Source: Oribacterium sp. C9
GTDB taxonomy: Bacteria > Bacillota > Clostridia > Lachnospirales > Lachnospiraceae
Length of the DNA: 39,346 nucleotides
Reading direction: 5' to 3'
NCBI RefSeq assembly: GCF_002007235.1
Contig: NZ_MUHW01000028.1
Coordinates: 1-39,346 of the forward strand
Shown here: positions 6,689-14,987 of the stretch, in pieces
Layout: each line of letters begins with the position of its first letter
Numbering within the stretch: the stretch's first letter is position 1
Notes under the pieces: model-generated
Seen by the model: only the letters and a program-made list of their open reading frames with translations
The model's database searches: none
Told to the model about the DNA's origin: nothing
Translations under genes and position numbers: made by a program

Positions 6689-6813
6689 CTGCCAGCCACG
6701 GTCAATAAAGTGATGGTTTACAGGTAGCTTTATTATAGAAAACCGGGACTTGAACCAGTTTTCTAAAGCAGCACCGACTGGACATAATAATAGACCAGTA
6801 CTTATCTTGGCAG
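6689..6813 (-). ncRNA. Structured leader element with tRNA T-loop-like hairpin
   Basis: On the minus strand, CTGCCA (6813-6808) pairs with TGGCAG (6694-6689) and encloses two hairpins. One is ACTGG/CCAGT (6799-6795 with 6781-6777). The other is an 11-base-pair hairpin (6765-6755 with 6746-6736) whose loop and flanks read GGTTCAAGTCCCGG, the sequence signature of a tRNA T-arm. The one non-Watson-Crick pair is U-G in minus-strand RNA but C-A in plus-strand RNA, which favours minus-strand transcription. Seven plus four pairs below the loop resemble a tRNA acceptor/T-arm minihelix. It lies upstream of rtcB, so it may be a 5'-leader or separate small RNA. A decayed tRNA gene end is the main alternative. 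Confidence 0.45.
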
Positions 6814-6867
6814 TCAGTTTATAATGCACAGAACCCCCATAAGAGTGATTCTCAAGCTGGCTTTAGA

Positions 6868-7092
6868 TATCTTCTTTCCTCTTCCTTCCTCCTTCTTCCC
6901 TCTCTCCTATTACTTCCTCCTCAGCTTTTCATCTTTTTCCTCTTTTTTTCCAATTTTATTTTAAAAAAAGAGAAAATCTGGATTCCTGAATCTGATCCCG
7001 TATTCAAAAAAGGAAAAGAATACGGAGAAAAAAGGGAAGGGAATGGAATATCAGAAAGGAAGATGAAAGAAGGAAGAAGGAAGAGGGATAAC
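6868..7092. repeat. Mirrored pyrimidine/purine tract
   Basis: About 85 bases of nearly pure pyrimidine (6868-6955, CTTCC and TTCTT blocks) are followed by about 125 bases of purine-rich sequence (6963-7092, GGAAG and AGAAGG blocks). The two halves are roughly complementary to each other. At the centre, CCGTATTC (6998-7005) and GAATACGG (7018-7025) form a perfect hairpin. The tract codes for nothing credible and separates the RNA-repair operon from the AAA ATPase gene. The rest of 6814-7458 shows no gene. Confidence 0.6.
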
Positions 7093-7458
7093 GTGCCCGA
7101 AATTACATACACTGGTGCATATAACATAGTCGCCATATATCTGTTGGCCTGGACTATAACTCTTTTGTGTAAAATATGATAAATAAGCCATTTAACAGAT
7201 TTGCGGTGTTTTATTTAACACATTTGAGGTGACCTGCTTATTTGTTAAACCATTATGCTCAAGATATCCTTGGTTCTATGCCTGAACAAGTCTTTACTAT
7301 TTTCCTCAAGAAACACTAGTTCTTTTAAATATCAAATGTTTTTAAAATGATCGTTAATAATGAATAGTAATTACACGCCTCCGTATTTGCTTACATCTAT
7401 CTTATTCTGCTTAATTTCAATGCAGCTTCTCTATATAAAATGCTACTTGTCCAAAGTA

Positions 7459-7526
7459 GTAGTAAATAGTAATGTATTTATATAATAGTAGTAAGTTGTG
7501 ATAATTATAATAAATGGTAGTAAGTT
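7459..7526 (+). repeat. Three GTAGTAA iterons at 29-base spacing
   Basis: GTAGTAAAT at 7459, GTAGTAAGTT at 7488 and GTAGTAAGTT at 7517 are exactly 29 bases apart. The third copy ends at the ATG of the AAA ATPase gene, in the position where a ribosome binding site would normally be. Confidence 0.6.
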
Positions 7527-8576
7527 ATGAAACATGAAGAATATACAAGCAATCCGTTCAGTCTAAGTTTAGGGGCAAAGTCTGCATTGTACATCAGCCG
7601 AGCAGATGAGGAAGAGTCAATCCTAAAGACATTTATGTCTGTTATACCTTTGTCACATATATATGTCATTATCGGGGCCATAGGCATGGGAAAGACCACA
7701 TTGATGACATCTGTGACCACTAAGATCAAAGAGGATAAGTCCTGGATTCATATCAATATAGATTCAGAAGAACCTATACTCCAAACAATGAATTATCAGC
7801 TTAACAACATTGCAGCCACATCTCTATCACCAAAGGATCCATCTGTGCCTTTACCCACTTTGCCTATCAATTCCGATTCTAATGATGGCGATATCAGATA
7901 CGCTCTTGATCAATTATTGCTGCTCATCAAGAACAATGGAAAAAAGTTAATCATCACCATAGACGACATTAGCAACTCCTCTTCCATACGGACCTTTACG
8001 GAATATTATCTTCATTGTATAAATGAAGACCTCCCATTATATGTGTTAATGACCGGAACATATAAGAATTACAGAGCTCTCTATAATAATAGAACATTAT
8101 CCTTTTTAAAAAGAGCTCCAAAGATCACACTTGTGCCTCTCAGTGAAATCAGAATCGCCAGGGAGTTTGAGAAAATCCTGAATCTGCCTGAAGATGATGC
8201 AATCAAGCTGGCAAAACTGACCGGCGGATACACGTATGCCTTCCAGATACTTGGCCATTTAATATTTGGCTCCGGGGAAAAGGTTTTTTCCGATGAAATC
8301 TACAAGGATTTCAAAACTGAACTGTTTGATAATGCATATGAAAAAATATGGAGAGAGCTTTCAGTAAAGGAACGTGAGGTCCTCAAAATGATTTCGATGT
8401 ATAAAGATGGAGGTGCCGTTTCCATATTGAAGCAACAGCTCAACATGGACAGTAACAATTTTTCGACCTACAGAGACATCCTGCAAAAAAGCGGGCTCAT
8501 ATATATGTCATCTTACGGAAAAGCAAAGACCTCTCTTCCATTATTCAGTGAGTATATCGATATTTTTTGCAGGTAA
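7527..8576 (+). CDS. AAA ATPase with C-terminal winged-helix region
   Basis: This 349-residue cytosolic ATPase begins MKHEEYTSNPFSLSLGAKSA, the usual opening of orphan ORC/Cdc6-like or archaeal-type ATPases in Firmicutes. Walker A is GAIGMGKTT at 50-58 and Walker B is LIITIDDI at 141-148. A sensor-like segment YVLMTGTYKNY follows. The last 65 residues (ELSVKEREVLKMISMYKDGG onwards) look like a winged-helix DNA-binding domain. Its role is unknown; relatives are often found in mobile or accessory DNA. There is no Shine-Dalgarno sequence, since an iteron occupies that place, so initiation may be weak or autoregulated. No partner gene is adjacent. Confidence 0.8.
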   Translation: MKHEEYTSNPFSLSLGAKSALYISRADEEESILKTFMSVIPLSHIYVIIGAIGMGKTTLMTSVTTKIKEDKSWIHINIDSEEPILQTMNYQLNNIAATSLSPKDPSVPLPTLPINSDSNDGDIRYALDQLLLLIKNNGKKLIITIDDISNSSSIRTFTEYYLHCINEDLPLYVLMTGTYKNYRALYNNRTLSFLKRAPKITLVPLSEIRIAREFEKILNLPEDDAIKLAKLTGGYTYAFQILGHLIFGSGEKVFSDEIYKDFKTELFDNAYEKIWRELSVKEREVLKMISMYKDGGAVSILKQQLNMDSNNFSTYRDILQKSGLIYMSSYGKAKTSLPLFSEYIDIFCR

Positions 8577-8743
8577 AATGTCTTATCGGACGCATCTGCA
8601 AGCGCCCGCATGGTCAGAGTCTCCTTTGTAGGCTCCTGTTGTAATATCACTCTGTTTGTCTGTCTTGATAAGCATACTTGGATTAATCTGTTTTATTGAG
8701 ATTCATAAAAAGGTTCAAACCTGTATCCATATCAAAATCCCAG

Positions 8744-8786
8744 AACCATCCAATTCCATGTTGTAAACATAGCACATTGGATGGTT
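8744..8786. terminator. Strong inverted repeat after the AAA ATPase gene
   Basis: AACCATCCAAT (8744-8754) and ATTGGATGGTT (8776-8786) pair perfectly over 11 bases. A T-run is lacking, so termination by this hairpin is uncertain. Confidence 0.45.
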
Positions 8787-8928
8787 TAAAGAGTTCTATT
8801 ATCGCGTTTTAAAACAATATTATGTTCTCGGCGGTATATACATCGGAAAAGATTCTCCTTGGGAATATGCTAAAAGGAAAGTGAAAAATGGCTCTGATTG
8901 GAAATTGCCAAAAATAGTATTCAGATAA
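8773..8928 (+). pseudogene. Possible C-terminal remnant of an unknown protein
   Basis: An open frame without a start codon runs for 51 codons to a TAA at 8928. Its content is protein-like (YYVLGGIYIGKDSPWEYAKR, then KVKNGSDWKLPKIVFR). I do not recognise the family. It may be the end of a deleted gene or a chance frame. Apart from this and the inverted repeat, 8577-8975 shows nothing I can support. Confidence 0.25.
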
Positions 8929-8975
8929 TGTCTTCGGCTTCAGGATGGCATCCTGCTTTTACAGTCTTCCGTTAT

Positions 8976-9623
8976 TCACCTCTCCTCTTTGAGATTCATG
9001 TTAATATCATCGAACCTGAGCTGACCTATCTTGCTCCCCTCCTGCAGAGGTACGATCTGTATATCATCACTGTTCTTGACATTCTCCCGTTCGTAATCTC
9101 TTATCATCCGGTCCAACGTCCCTCTGCTGATCTTAAGTTTTTTCGCAAGGTCGATTTTACTTGTTTTCCGGCTCATGTAGTCGTTATAGTGTTCCGCAAA
9201 TCCCGGAATCGTCTTTTTCTTTTTCCCTTTATACTTTCCTTCAATTTTTGCTCTCTGCACACCTTCCGCATGTCTTTCCGAACGAGCCTCCTTTTCAAAT
9301 TCAGAAACCACCTTTATGGCCATTAATAATGCTTGCCCTGTAGTTGTTCTTGAATCTATTTTTTCTTTCCTACTAATGAGATGTACATTCTTTTTTGATA
9401 AGTCTCCTATTATTGATACAAGATCGTTCACATTATCCGTGAGTCTCAATAAATCGCTCACATATAGGGCATCGCCTTTTCTGACCGACCGCAGGAGTCT
9501 CTTTAGCTCTTTACGATCCTTGCTTTCCTCAAAATACCATTTATCAGCTTCACCTATTTCATCGATTTGCTGAGCCTTTGTTTTACCTTTAACACCGACT
9601 CTTACATAAGCTATATTAGCCAT
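8976..9623 (-). CDS. Serine recombinase/resolvase-like protein, probably catalytically dead
   Basis: This 215-residue protein has the layout of small resolvases and invertases: a catalytic-like domain (1-140), a linker helix (EFEKEARSERHAEGVQRAKI) and a C-terminal HTH at about 153-180 (KIDLAKKLKISRGTLDRMIR). In active members the N-terminus reads Y-x-R-V-S, and the serine attacks DNA. Here it reads YVRVGVKGK, so the serine is glycine. The usual L-D-R-L-x-R block is LLRLTDNV, losing a conserved aspartate and an arginine. It is more likely a DNA-binding regulator or a decayed enzyme than a working recombinase. It has its own promoter and a ribosome binding site (AAGGGTGG). Confidence 0.75.
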   Translation of the reverse strand: MANIAYVRVGVKGKTKAQQIDEIGEADKWYFEESKDRKELKRLLRSVRKGDALYVSDLLRLTDNVNDLVSIIGDLSKKNVHLISRKEKIDSRTTTGQALLMAIKVVSEFEKEARSERHAEGVQRAKIEGKYKGKKKKTIPGFAEHYNDYMSRKTSKIDLAKKLKISRGTLDRMIRDYERENVKNSDDIQIVPLQEGSKIGQLRFDDINMNLKEER

Positions 9624-9674
9624 ATACCACCCTTGTGTTCAATTAGAACCATTATTTATACATTTTGCACACTT

Positions 9675-9703
9675 ATTATATGCCACCAGCTTTATTTGAA
9701 CAA
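9675..9703 (-). promoter_or_regulatory. Promoter of the resolvase-like gene
   Basis: On the minus strand, TTGTTC (9703-9698), a 17-base spacer and TATAAT (9680-9675) stand about 50 bases upstream of the start at 9623. The rest of 9624-9986 shows no gene. Confidence 0.6.
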
Positions 9704-9986
9704 CCATATGGTAAATGACTACCCCCAGTTATGATTTGATTAAAATAATACCTACTGTTTCAGTGAGCCTGAATTAAAGGTCACTTTTAGGCGGTAGGGC
9801 TATTCGTATGAAAAAAGGTATATCAAGCCTAGGGCCCCGTCTCGTGGAATGCATTGGAAACAATCTCCCTAAACCCATCAAATAAAAAAGATAAATTTAT
9901 TTTATAAAAAATGATATTTCTTTGAAAAATCCCACATGTTGATTTTGTAATTAATTATTATTTCAAATGAAAAGGAGAATGTATAA

Positions 9987-10547
9987 ATGACCAAAAAGAT
10001 TAACAGTAATTGTGCCATGAATGAGGGAGAGACGAAAACTTATATCACTTTAGAACATGCATACTCGTATGGTTTAAGTATACAAGGAGGCAGATATCTT
10101 ACAGATGAAGAAAAGAAAAGATGTAACCCAGAGTGTCGTGATTATATGATGGTTGGAATGGGCGAGCACATCAACCTTGAATACGTTACATGGGCTGATT
10201 GTCCCAACAGGGAACCTGACGGTGAATTTCGAGGATGTGGAAATAGTGTATGGATTATTACCAAGGCCGAGAAAGATAAATATCTTGCGCTTGAAGCACA
10301 ACGTAAAAAAGCAGCAAAAGAGAAAAAAATAGCACAGGAAATACAAGATCTTGAACGCAAAATGGAAATTGCAAAAAAGAACGGAATTGCGTCAACAAAA
10401 GCAGAGGCTAATCGCATTATGAAAGACTGGAATGATATCTATAATGAAGGTGGATACGGATACGTCCCATACACATATTGCCAAGATGAATATGATTATA
10501 TGGCAAAGAAATTGTTAGAATTGAAAGCTATAATTGAAGAAAAATAA
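9987..10547 (+). CDS. Hypothetical protein, cysteine-rich N-terminal half
   Basis: This 186-residue protein is one I do not recognise. AGGAG nine bases before the ATG supports the start. The first 95 residues hold cysteines at CNPEC, then C in TWADCPN and GCGNSVW, which could bind a metal or form a small folded module. Residues 92-135 are a charged, lysine- and alanine-rich helix (KEKKIAQEIQDLERKMEIAK) likely to be a coiled coil. The C-terminal part has GYGYVPYTYC and ends in a second helix. There is no signal peptide or membrane segment, so it should be cytosolic. No neighbour on the same strand offers a functional hint. Confidence 0.6.
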   Translation: MTKKINSNCAMNEGETKTYITLEHAYSYGLSIQGGRYLTDEEKKRCNPECRDYMMVGMGEHINLEYVTWADCPNREPDGEFRGCGNSVWIITKAEKDKYLALEAQRKKAAKEKKIAQEIQDLERKMEIAKKNGIASTKAEANRIMKDWNDIYNEGGYGYVPYTYCQDEYDYMAKKLLELKAIIEEK

Positions 10548-10570
10548 AGGCTATTGATAAAGCCGGTGCT

Positions 10571-10599
10571 GATAGGGCTTCTTCATGAAAAGCCCTGTC
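10571..10599 (+). terminator. Hairpin after the hypothetical gene
   Basis: GATAGGGCTT (10571-10580) pairs with AAGCCCTGTC (10590-10599) with one wobble. There is no T-run, so it is a weak terminator candidate. I see no gene in the rest of 10548-10958. Confidence 0.45.
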
Positions 10600-10922
10600 A
10601 CATCCATGGTTAATATTAGCTGGCTTTTATAAGAATGTTCTGCTCAGATCTCGTTTTTATTATTGCCAAAATAAATCATATCATAATATAGAATTGGCAT
10701 AAGACCAAATAGTAGTAACTACAAAAATATTTATTAAGCCCTGTAGCGAGTGTTCTGAATGGAAAAGAGATTACAGCATGAATCGATTAATGTCAAAGCT
10801 GACTCATACAAAAGAGCTCACGCGTTTACAGGGCAACATAAAAATCAGTTAAAATCATAGCAGGAAGCAGAGGAATGGATATCACTTTACCCAAAATCCA
10901 ATGAGTCCGAAAAATAATCAGA

Positions 10923-10957
10923 AAATGACTATCGGTTCTTGCCGACAGTCATTTTTT
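10923..10957. terminator. Bidirectional intrinsic terminator
   Basis: AAATGACT-A-TCGG and CCGA-C-AGTCATTT form a stem of about 12 pairs with a six-base loop, with T-rich sequence on the plus-strand side. It lies directly beyond the stop of the AlbA_2 gene and can serve both flanking units. Confidence 0.7.
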
Positions 10958-10958
10958 A

Positions 10959-12422
10959 CTAATGTTTAATAAAGACTTTTTTCTTATTTGCAAGGTACTT
11001 GGCGGCTTTAGAGTCGTCTTGTTTAAGCAGAAGACCATTTAGTGATAGTCTTTCCAATATTTCCTTTCTAAAATAGGTAGATGGTTTGATTCCGATATAT
11101 GCTGCTATTTCACCTGCGGTGTGTGCTTTATTATAGCAGTAGGAAAGGATTTTTAAGTCATTTTTTCCCTGAGTCAGTTCTTCTATGTAGACATCTACTA
11201 CATCATCATCCTGATTTATGATTCCGTTTTTATAAGTAAGATCAGGGAGTGTTAATGTAAAAGAGTTGCTGTTGGCAGATATGTATGGAGAATATCCCTC
11301 GCCTCTTCCGGAATAATCAGCCTCGATATTATCAAAACCAGACCCTTTTTTCTCCATGTACTTACACATTTCCAAAATATCGCAAATGACATCATTTCTG
11401 CGTCTTGGAATAATAGAAGAGATATTCGTCTCTTTTATGAGCTCTCGTACGCCTAAAAGAGCTCCGGGCGATGTTATTTCGAGCCTGTCGTAAAAGATAT
11501 TGATTTCTATCTGTGTGCCCTGCATGTAATAATTTCTGTGACCAACAGCGTTTACGACGCCTTCAGTAACAGCTCTTTCGGGATATGCGATATATTCTAC
11601 CGTTTGCGTAGCTTCTTTTTTAAAGCCATTTGCGGAATGATTTTTTATAAAATCTATCGATTTTTCTATGACGGTAAGCAGATCCCCAACATATTCTTCT
11701 GTTGCAGTAACTACAGCTCCACCCTTATTTATCCCAGGCCATACAGTCGCTACTACCTTGGTTCTCGAATCAGTACAGTCATCAGCAAACAACTGTAAAC
11801 CTCTTGAAAGTTGTCCCATATCAGAGATTATTTTCTTTGACATGAGTTCTTTCTCGGTTATTTTTGACTTTCGTTCCTGTGCGACGGAAAAGAGCTTGCT
11901 GAACTGTTCCCGGACAAAGGTCATATTGGTGAATGTTGTATCAAAGGGTGTATTATCACTCATCAGGACAAGATCTTTGATCTGCTCGGAAGTAGCGATA
12001 TCTGTCCGGCCATAATTTCTTATGTATATTCCAAGAAGACCCTCTTCATGCAAAGCAACAGGGAGGTTCGCACTTTTTTTCACCTCTATAATTAGTACAT
12101 ATCTTGTAGAAGCATCCTGCTTTATTGGTATATCACTTATATCATAATCAATAACAGGATCTATACGTTCTCTGATGCAACGGTGGATCATCAGTATCAC
12201 TTTGTCGGCGGTCTTTTTATCCAGTGCGACAACTTTGTGCTCTTTATCTTCGACCCCTATGATAAGTTTCCCGCCATCTGTGTTTGCAAAAGCGACAAGT
12301 GTTTTCAGCCATCCTATCTCTTTATTTTTACCGCTGGTGGTTTTTCCTTCTTCTATAATACCTTTATATTCTGTGTTCTTATTTTCTAAATTCAGCTCTG
12401 GCGCTAACTCTTCTATAAACAT
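10959..12422 (-). CDS. AlbA_2/Schlafen-domain ATP-binding protein (RecG-like C-terminus)
   Basis: This is a 487-residue protein starting at 12422 (MFIEELAPELN), chosen because GGAGG lies five bases upstream; the track start four codons earlier has no such site. Residues 14-150 form an AlbA_2 (Schlafen-like) nucleic-acid-binding domain, with NTEYKG, then KTLVAFANTDGGKLIIGVED. Residues 170-390 match the histidine-kinase-like ATPase fold of the HATPase_c_4 group, with ERAVTEGVVNAVGHRNY (the N-box-like motif) and DRLEITSPGALL. A winged helix ends the protein (AGEIAAYIGIKPSTYFRKEI). The family is often annotated as a transcriptional regulator or RecG-like helicase, but no helicase motif is present. 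Its function is unknown; some relatives are linked to phage defence. Confidence 0.85.
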   Translation of the reverse strand: MFIEELAPELNLENKNTEYKGIIEEGKTTSGKNKEIGWLKTLVAFANTDGGKLIIGVEDKEHKVVALDKKTADKVILMIHRCIRERIDPVIDYDISDIPIKQDASTRYVLIIEVKKSANLPVALHEEGLLGIYIRNYGRTDIATSEQIKDLVLMSDNTPFDTTFTNMTFVREQFSKLFSVAQERKSKITEKELMSKKIISDMGQLSRGLQLFADDCTDSRTKVVATVWPGINKGGAVVTATEEYVGDLLTVIEKSIDFIKNHSANGFKKEATQTVEYIAYPERAVTEGVVNAVGHRNYYMQGTQIEINIFYDRLEITSPGALLGVRELIKETNISSIIPRRRNDVICDILEMCKYMEKKGSGFDNIEADYSGRGEGYSPYISANSNSFTLTLPDLTYKNGIINQDDDVVDVYIEELTQGKNDLKILSYCYNKAHTAGEIAAYIGIKPSTYFRKEILERLSLNGLLLKQDDSKAAKYLANKKKVFIKH

Positions 12423-12450
12423 TATGCCCTCCATGCTTCAGCTTCTGTCT

Positions 12451-12699
12451 ATATGATTATAAAAAATAAGCGTGAAGTTGTAAACAAATACTTCACTCGG
12501 CTTTACTATAAACTTCACTTAACTTCATTCTTTGCTTCACTCAACTTCACTGAAGACTTCGCACCATTGTGAAGTATCCTTTACTGGTATTGAAGCTCAT
12601 GCTTCGAATAATTAAGGGATAGCATTATCGTGACATCATATAGATATTAATTGCAGACTCATTAAACCGTAATTTTACACTTGGTTACACATTTGAAAG
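12451..12699. repeat. Long direct repeat, left copy
   Basis: About 249 bases, starting ATATGATTATAAAAAA and ending GGTTACACATTTGAAA, recur at 34833-35118 in the same orientation with over 90% identity by eye. The first 110 bases are full of ACTTCACT motifs in both orientations. The middle (about 12570-12680) is nearly invariant between copies. The pair brackets the whole catabolic directon. Confidence 0.85.
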
Positions 12700-12818
12700 A
12701 GGCAGTGACATCTGACGGATGCCTCGCCGAACTTCACACGGTGGAATATATAGGCCTATACGAGGTCGATAAGCCATTAGGTAACGACGGATTGTTGTAC
12801 GATGGGGTTATGGTTTAG
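12693..12818 (+). other. Possible short coding remnant after the repeat
   Basis: A frame that could start at TTG 12693 reads LKEAVTSDGCLAELHTVEYI and continues VDKPLGNDGLLYDGVMV to a stop near 12818. The content looks protein-like but I do not recognise it, and there is no ribosome binding site. The rest of 12819-13394 holds only hairpins: one near 13199-13219 (CAGAGAC/GTCTCTG) and one near 13226-13248 (GCTCGG/CCGAGC). Confidence 0.2.
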
Positions 12819-13327
12819 GACGACGATATTATACTATTAAAGAAGAAACTCCGGAAAACCTGCGTAGAAATATGGTTTTCGAGATCTTGGTGTTATTATA
12901 TTATACTAAACCTGAATTATTCACGGCAAGAGGCTAAATCCGCCACAAAGCTGCAATATTACTGCTTTCTTTAAAAACTAACATTTTCACCCAAAAAGTG
13001 AACCCTTAAAATATAAAAAGAACTCCTGATTTGCTACAATTTATGTAGGGCTAGCAACCAAACATAAAGCAACAAAGGAAAAGCTCTATACATAGTTTAA
13101 GTGAAATTCAGTTATCATGCAACAAGCAGTTTAAGCTCAACTTCAACGGAGGTGAGCTGTCGTTACTGTTCACAGGTTGACTTGTAATAAAGAAAAAGCA
13201 GAGACAAAAAGTCTCTGTTTAGAAGCTCGGTTATTCAACAGCCGAGCAGTTTACTTAGTTATCGTCCTGCTTTCGCTTAGCTACAAGTAGATAATTTTTC
13301 TGAATGACATAAGTTTCCTTCAATCAG

Positions 13328-13358
13328 AAAAACGTGACTCCCATTACTGGTAATCACG
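13328..13358 (-). terminator. Intrinsic terminator of the catabolic operon
   Basis: On the minus strand, CGTGATTACC and GGGAGTCACG pair over ten positions with one mismatch and a six-base loop, followed directly by TTTTTC. It lies about 35 bases past the GH43 stop codon and so ends the 21-kb directon. Confidence 0.7.
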
Positions 13359-13394
13359 CTGGCATTTTAGTAAGACGTGTAAGCATAATATCTC

Positions 13395-14948
13395 TCATCC
13401 GCGAGCGATTATATAAGAAGCGTCGTCGAAAAGGGACTCACATCCATCACCTTTCAGGTCCTGGCAGGCCATTCCTACCATTTCCCCTGTAAAACCATTT
13501 CCTACTACAGCTTCATCAGAAAGAAGCCTTCTGTCTAAAACTTTTCCTACTGCATTATACTGACCGTTTCCCTCTCTGTAATAAAAGAATATATTTTTTT
13601 CAGTAAAACGTATTTGCAGTTGTAATGTCTCTTCATTTTTTATGGCAACATCCTCTCCTTGACGGATTTCTCCATTCTCCACCTCCATAAGCTGCAATAC
13701 GTAATTCATACTGTCGTCTGTTGTAAGATACAAAAAATCATAATTATCACAGTTGTAGTAACATGCAACTCCAGCCATATGGCGGTAATCCTTTGGTTTG
13801 AATCTCATTGTCACAGTGTAGCTTAAATAAAAATCAGTCACACGCCTTGCCAATAGAGAAACATTATATTTTGAAGATAATGAATTACCTCCTTTTATAT
13901 GAAGGCCTTTTCCATCAGTAAAAATGCCATTCTTTTTTCTACATGATCTCAAAGTCATATAGGACAAAGATATATCATCGCTTTTAAAATTCAGATATTC
14001 ATTTACGTCTTCTTTCACTTCTGCTCCCGGGATTTCCAAGTACTCTTCCGGCCTATGTCCATGTTCTGCGCAAAACCACTGGTCATTTGTATATATCATC
14101 TTCTGTATTGCAGTTTCACGGCCAAGAACACTATACCCGTCTACCGTTCTTGCACAAAGATAAGCCATATACCAATTACCGGCCCTTGTTTCAACAAGCT
14201 GACCATGACCGGCCCTTTTCAAGAGAAGGCTGTCGTCATCGAAAGAAGTGATCACAGGATTATATGGGCTTAACTCATATGGACCTTTTAAATTCTTGGA
14301 ACGGCACATAGTCACTCTATGTTCAAAGGAAGTTCCTCCTTCTGCACATGTCAGGTAGTAATATCCATTATGATAGTAAATATTTGGTCCTTCCGTAGTT
14401 CCTGCATCACTGCCTTTAAATATATGAAAAATATCCCCTATAAGCTTTTTCTTCTCAGGATCAAATTGCTGAATACATATTCCGGCAAATCGCTTGTGTG
14501 ATAAACGATAATCAAGTACCATATTTACCAGCCATGTAGAACCTTCCGGATCATGAAACAAAGATGGATCAAATCCGCTTTTATTTAGCGCCACAGGCTT
14601 TGACCACGGTCCAAGTATATTTTCCGCTGTCACCAGATAGTTAATGGTATCCTTGAACCTGCTCCTATTTGTATAAACTATTGTATATAAAAGGTAATAT
14701 ACTCCATTATGGCATGTAAGGTTAGGAGCCCATATTCCGCATGAAGGGTCAATTCCCTCCAAATCCAGATACTTTTCATCTGTCAATGCATATGTAATAA
14801 TCTCCCAGTTCAATAAGTCTCTGGAATGATGGATGCATACACCTGGAAACCATTCAAAGGTAGATGTAGCAAGATAATAGTCATCTTTTACTCTCAATAT
14901 AGATGGGTCGGGACGAAAACCTTGAAGAACCGGATTACTTTTTTTCAT
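13395..14948 (-). CDS. Glycoside hydrolase family 43 (beta-xylosidase/arabinofuranosidase-like)
   Basis: This 517-residue enzyme hydrolyses terminal xylose- or arabinose-type residues with inversion. The five-bladed propeller (1-315) shows the three expected acidic residues: Asp14 in GFRPDPS (general base), Asp127 in SGFDPSLFHD (pKa modulator) and Glu186 in GTTEGPNIYY (general acid). The C-terminal 190 residues form a beta-sandwich like the C2 domain of GH43 xylosidases (RVTDFYLSYTVTMRFKPKDY). There is no signal peptide, so it acts inside the cell on imported oligosaccharides. AAAGGAGG stands six bases before the ATG. It is the last gene of the directon, 39 bases after the FAD protein. GH43 fold is certain; sugar specificity is not. 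Confidence 0.9.
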   Translation of the reverse strand: MKKSNPVLQGFRPDPSILRVKDDYYLATSTFEWFPGVCIHHSRDLLNWEIITYALTDEKYLDLEGIDPSCGIWAPNLTCHNGVYYLLYTIVYTNRSRFKDTINYLVTAENILGPWSKPVALNKSGFDPSLFHDPEGSTWLVNMVLDYRLSHKRFAGICIQQFDPEKKKLIGDIFHIFKGSDAGTTEGPNIYYHNGYYYLTCAEGGTSFEHRVTMCRSKNLKGPYELSPYNPVITSFDDDSLLLKRAGHGQLVETRAGNWYMAYLCARTVDGYSVLGRETAIQKMIYTNDQWFCAEHGHRPEEYLEIPGAEVKEDVNEYLNFKSDDISLSYMTLRSCRKKNGIFTDGKGLHIKGGNSLSSKYNVSLLARRVTDFYLSYTVTMRFKPKDYRHMAGVACYYNCDNYDFLYLTTDDSMNYVLQLMEVENGEIRQGEDVAIKNEETLQLQIRFTEKNIFFYYREGNGQYNAVGKVLDRRLLSDEAVVGNGFTGEMVGMACQDLKGDGCESLFDDASYIIARG

Positions 14949-14987
14949 TATCTACCTCCTTTGCTGCAAATACTATTGATCCTCACC

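Noticed and set aside
6736-6765. A complete tRNA gene on the minus strand
   Set aside because: Only a T-arm-like hairpin is present. I could not place a D-arm, an anticodon arm or a 3' CCA in the right order, and the loop has eight rather than seven bases when the stem is fully paired.
6815-6845. Sigma-54 promoter (GG-N10-GC) for rtcB, as in enterobacterial rtcBA
   Set aside because: The candidate GG and GC pairs are nine rather than ten bases apart, and no RtcR-type activator gene is present.
6921-7136. 71-codon minus-strand ORF
   Set aside because: It lies in the low-complexity pyrimidine/purine tract and has biased Phe/Ser/Lys content without a supported start.
9720-9880. An insertion-sequence end in the gap before the gene at 9987
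   Set aside because: Some stretches look IS-like, but I found no inverted repeat pair, target duplication or transposase fragment.
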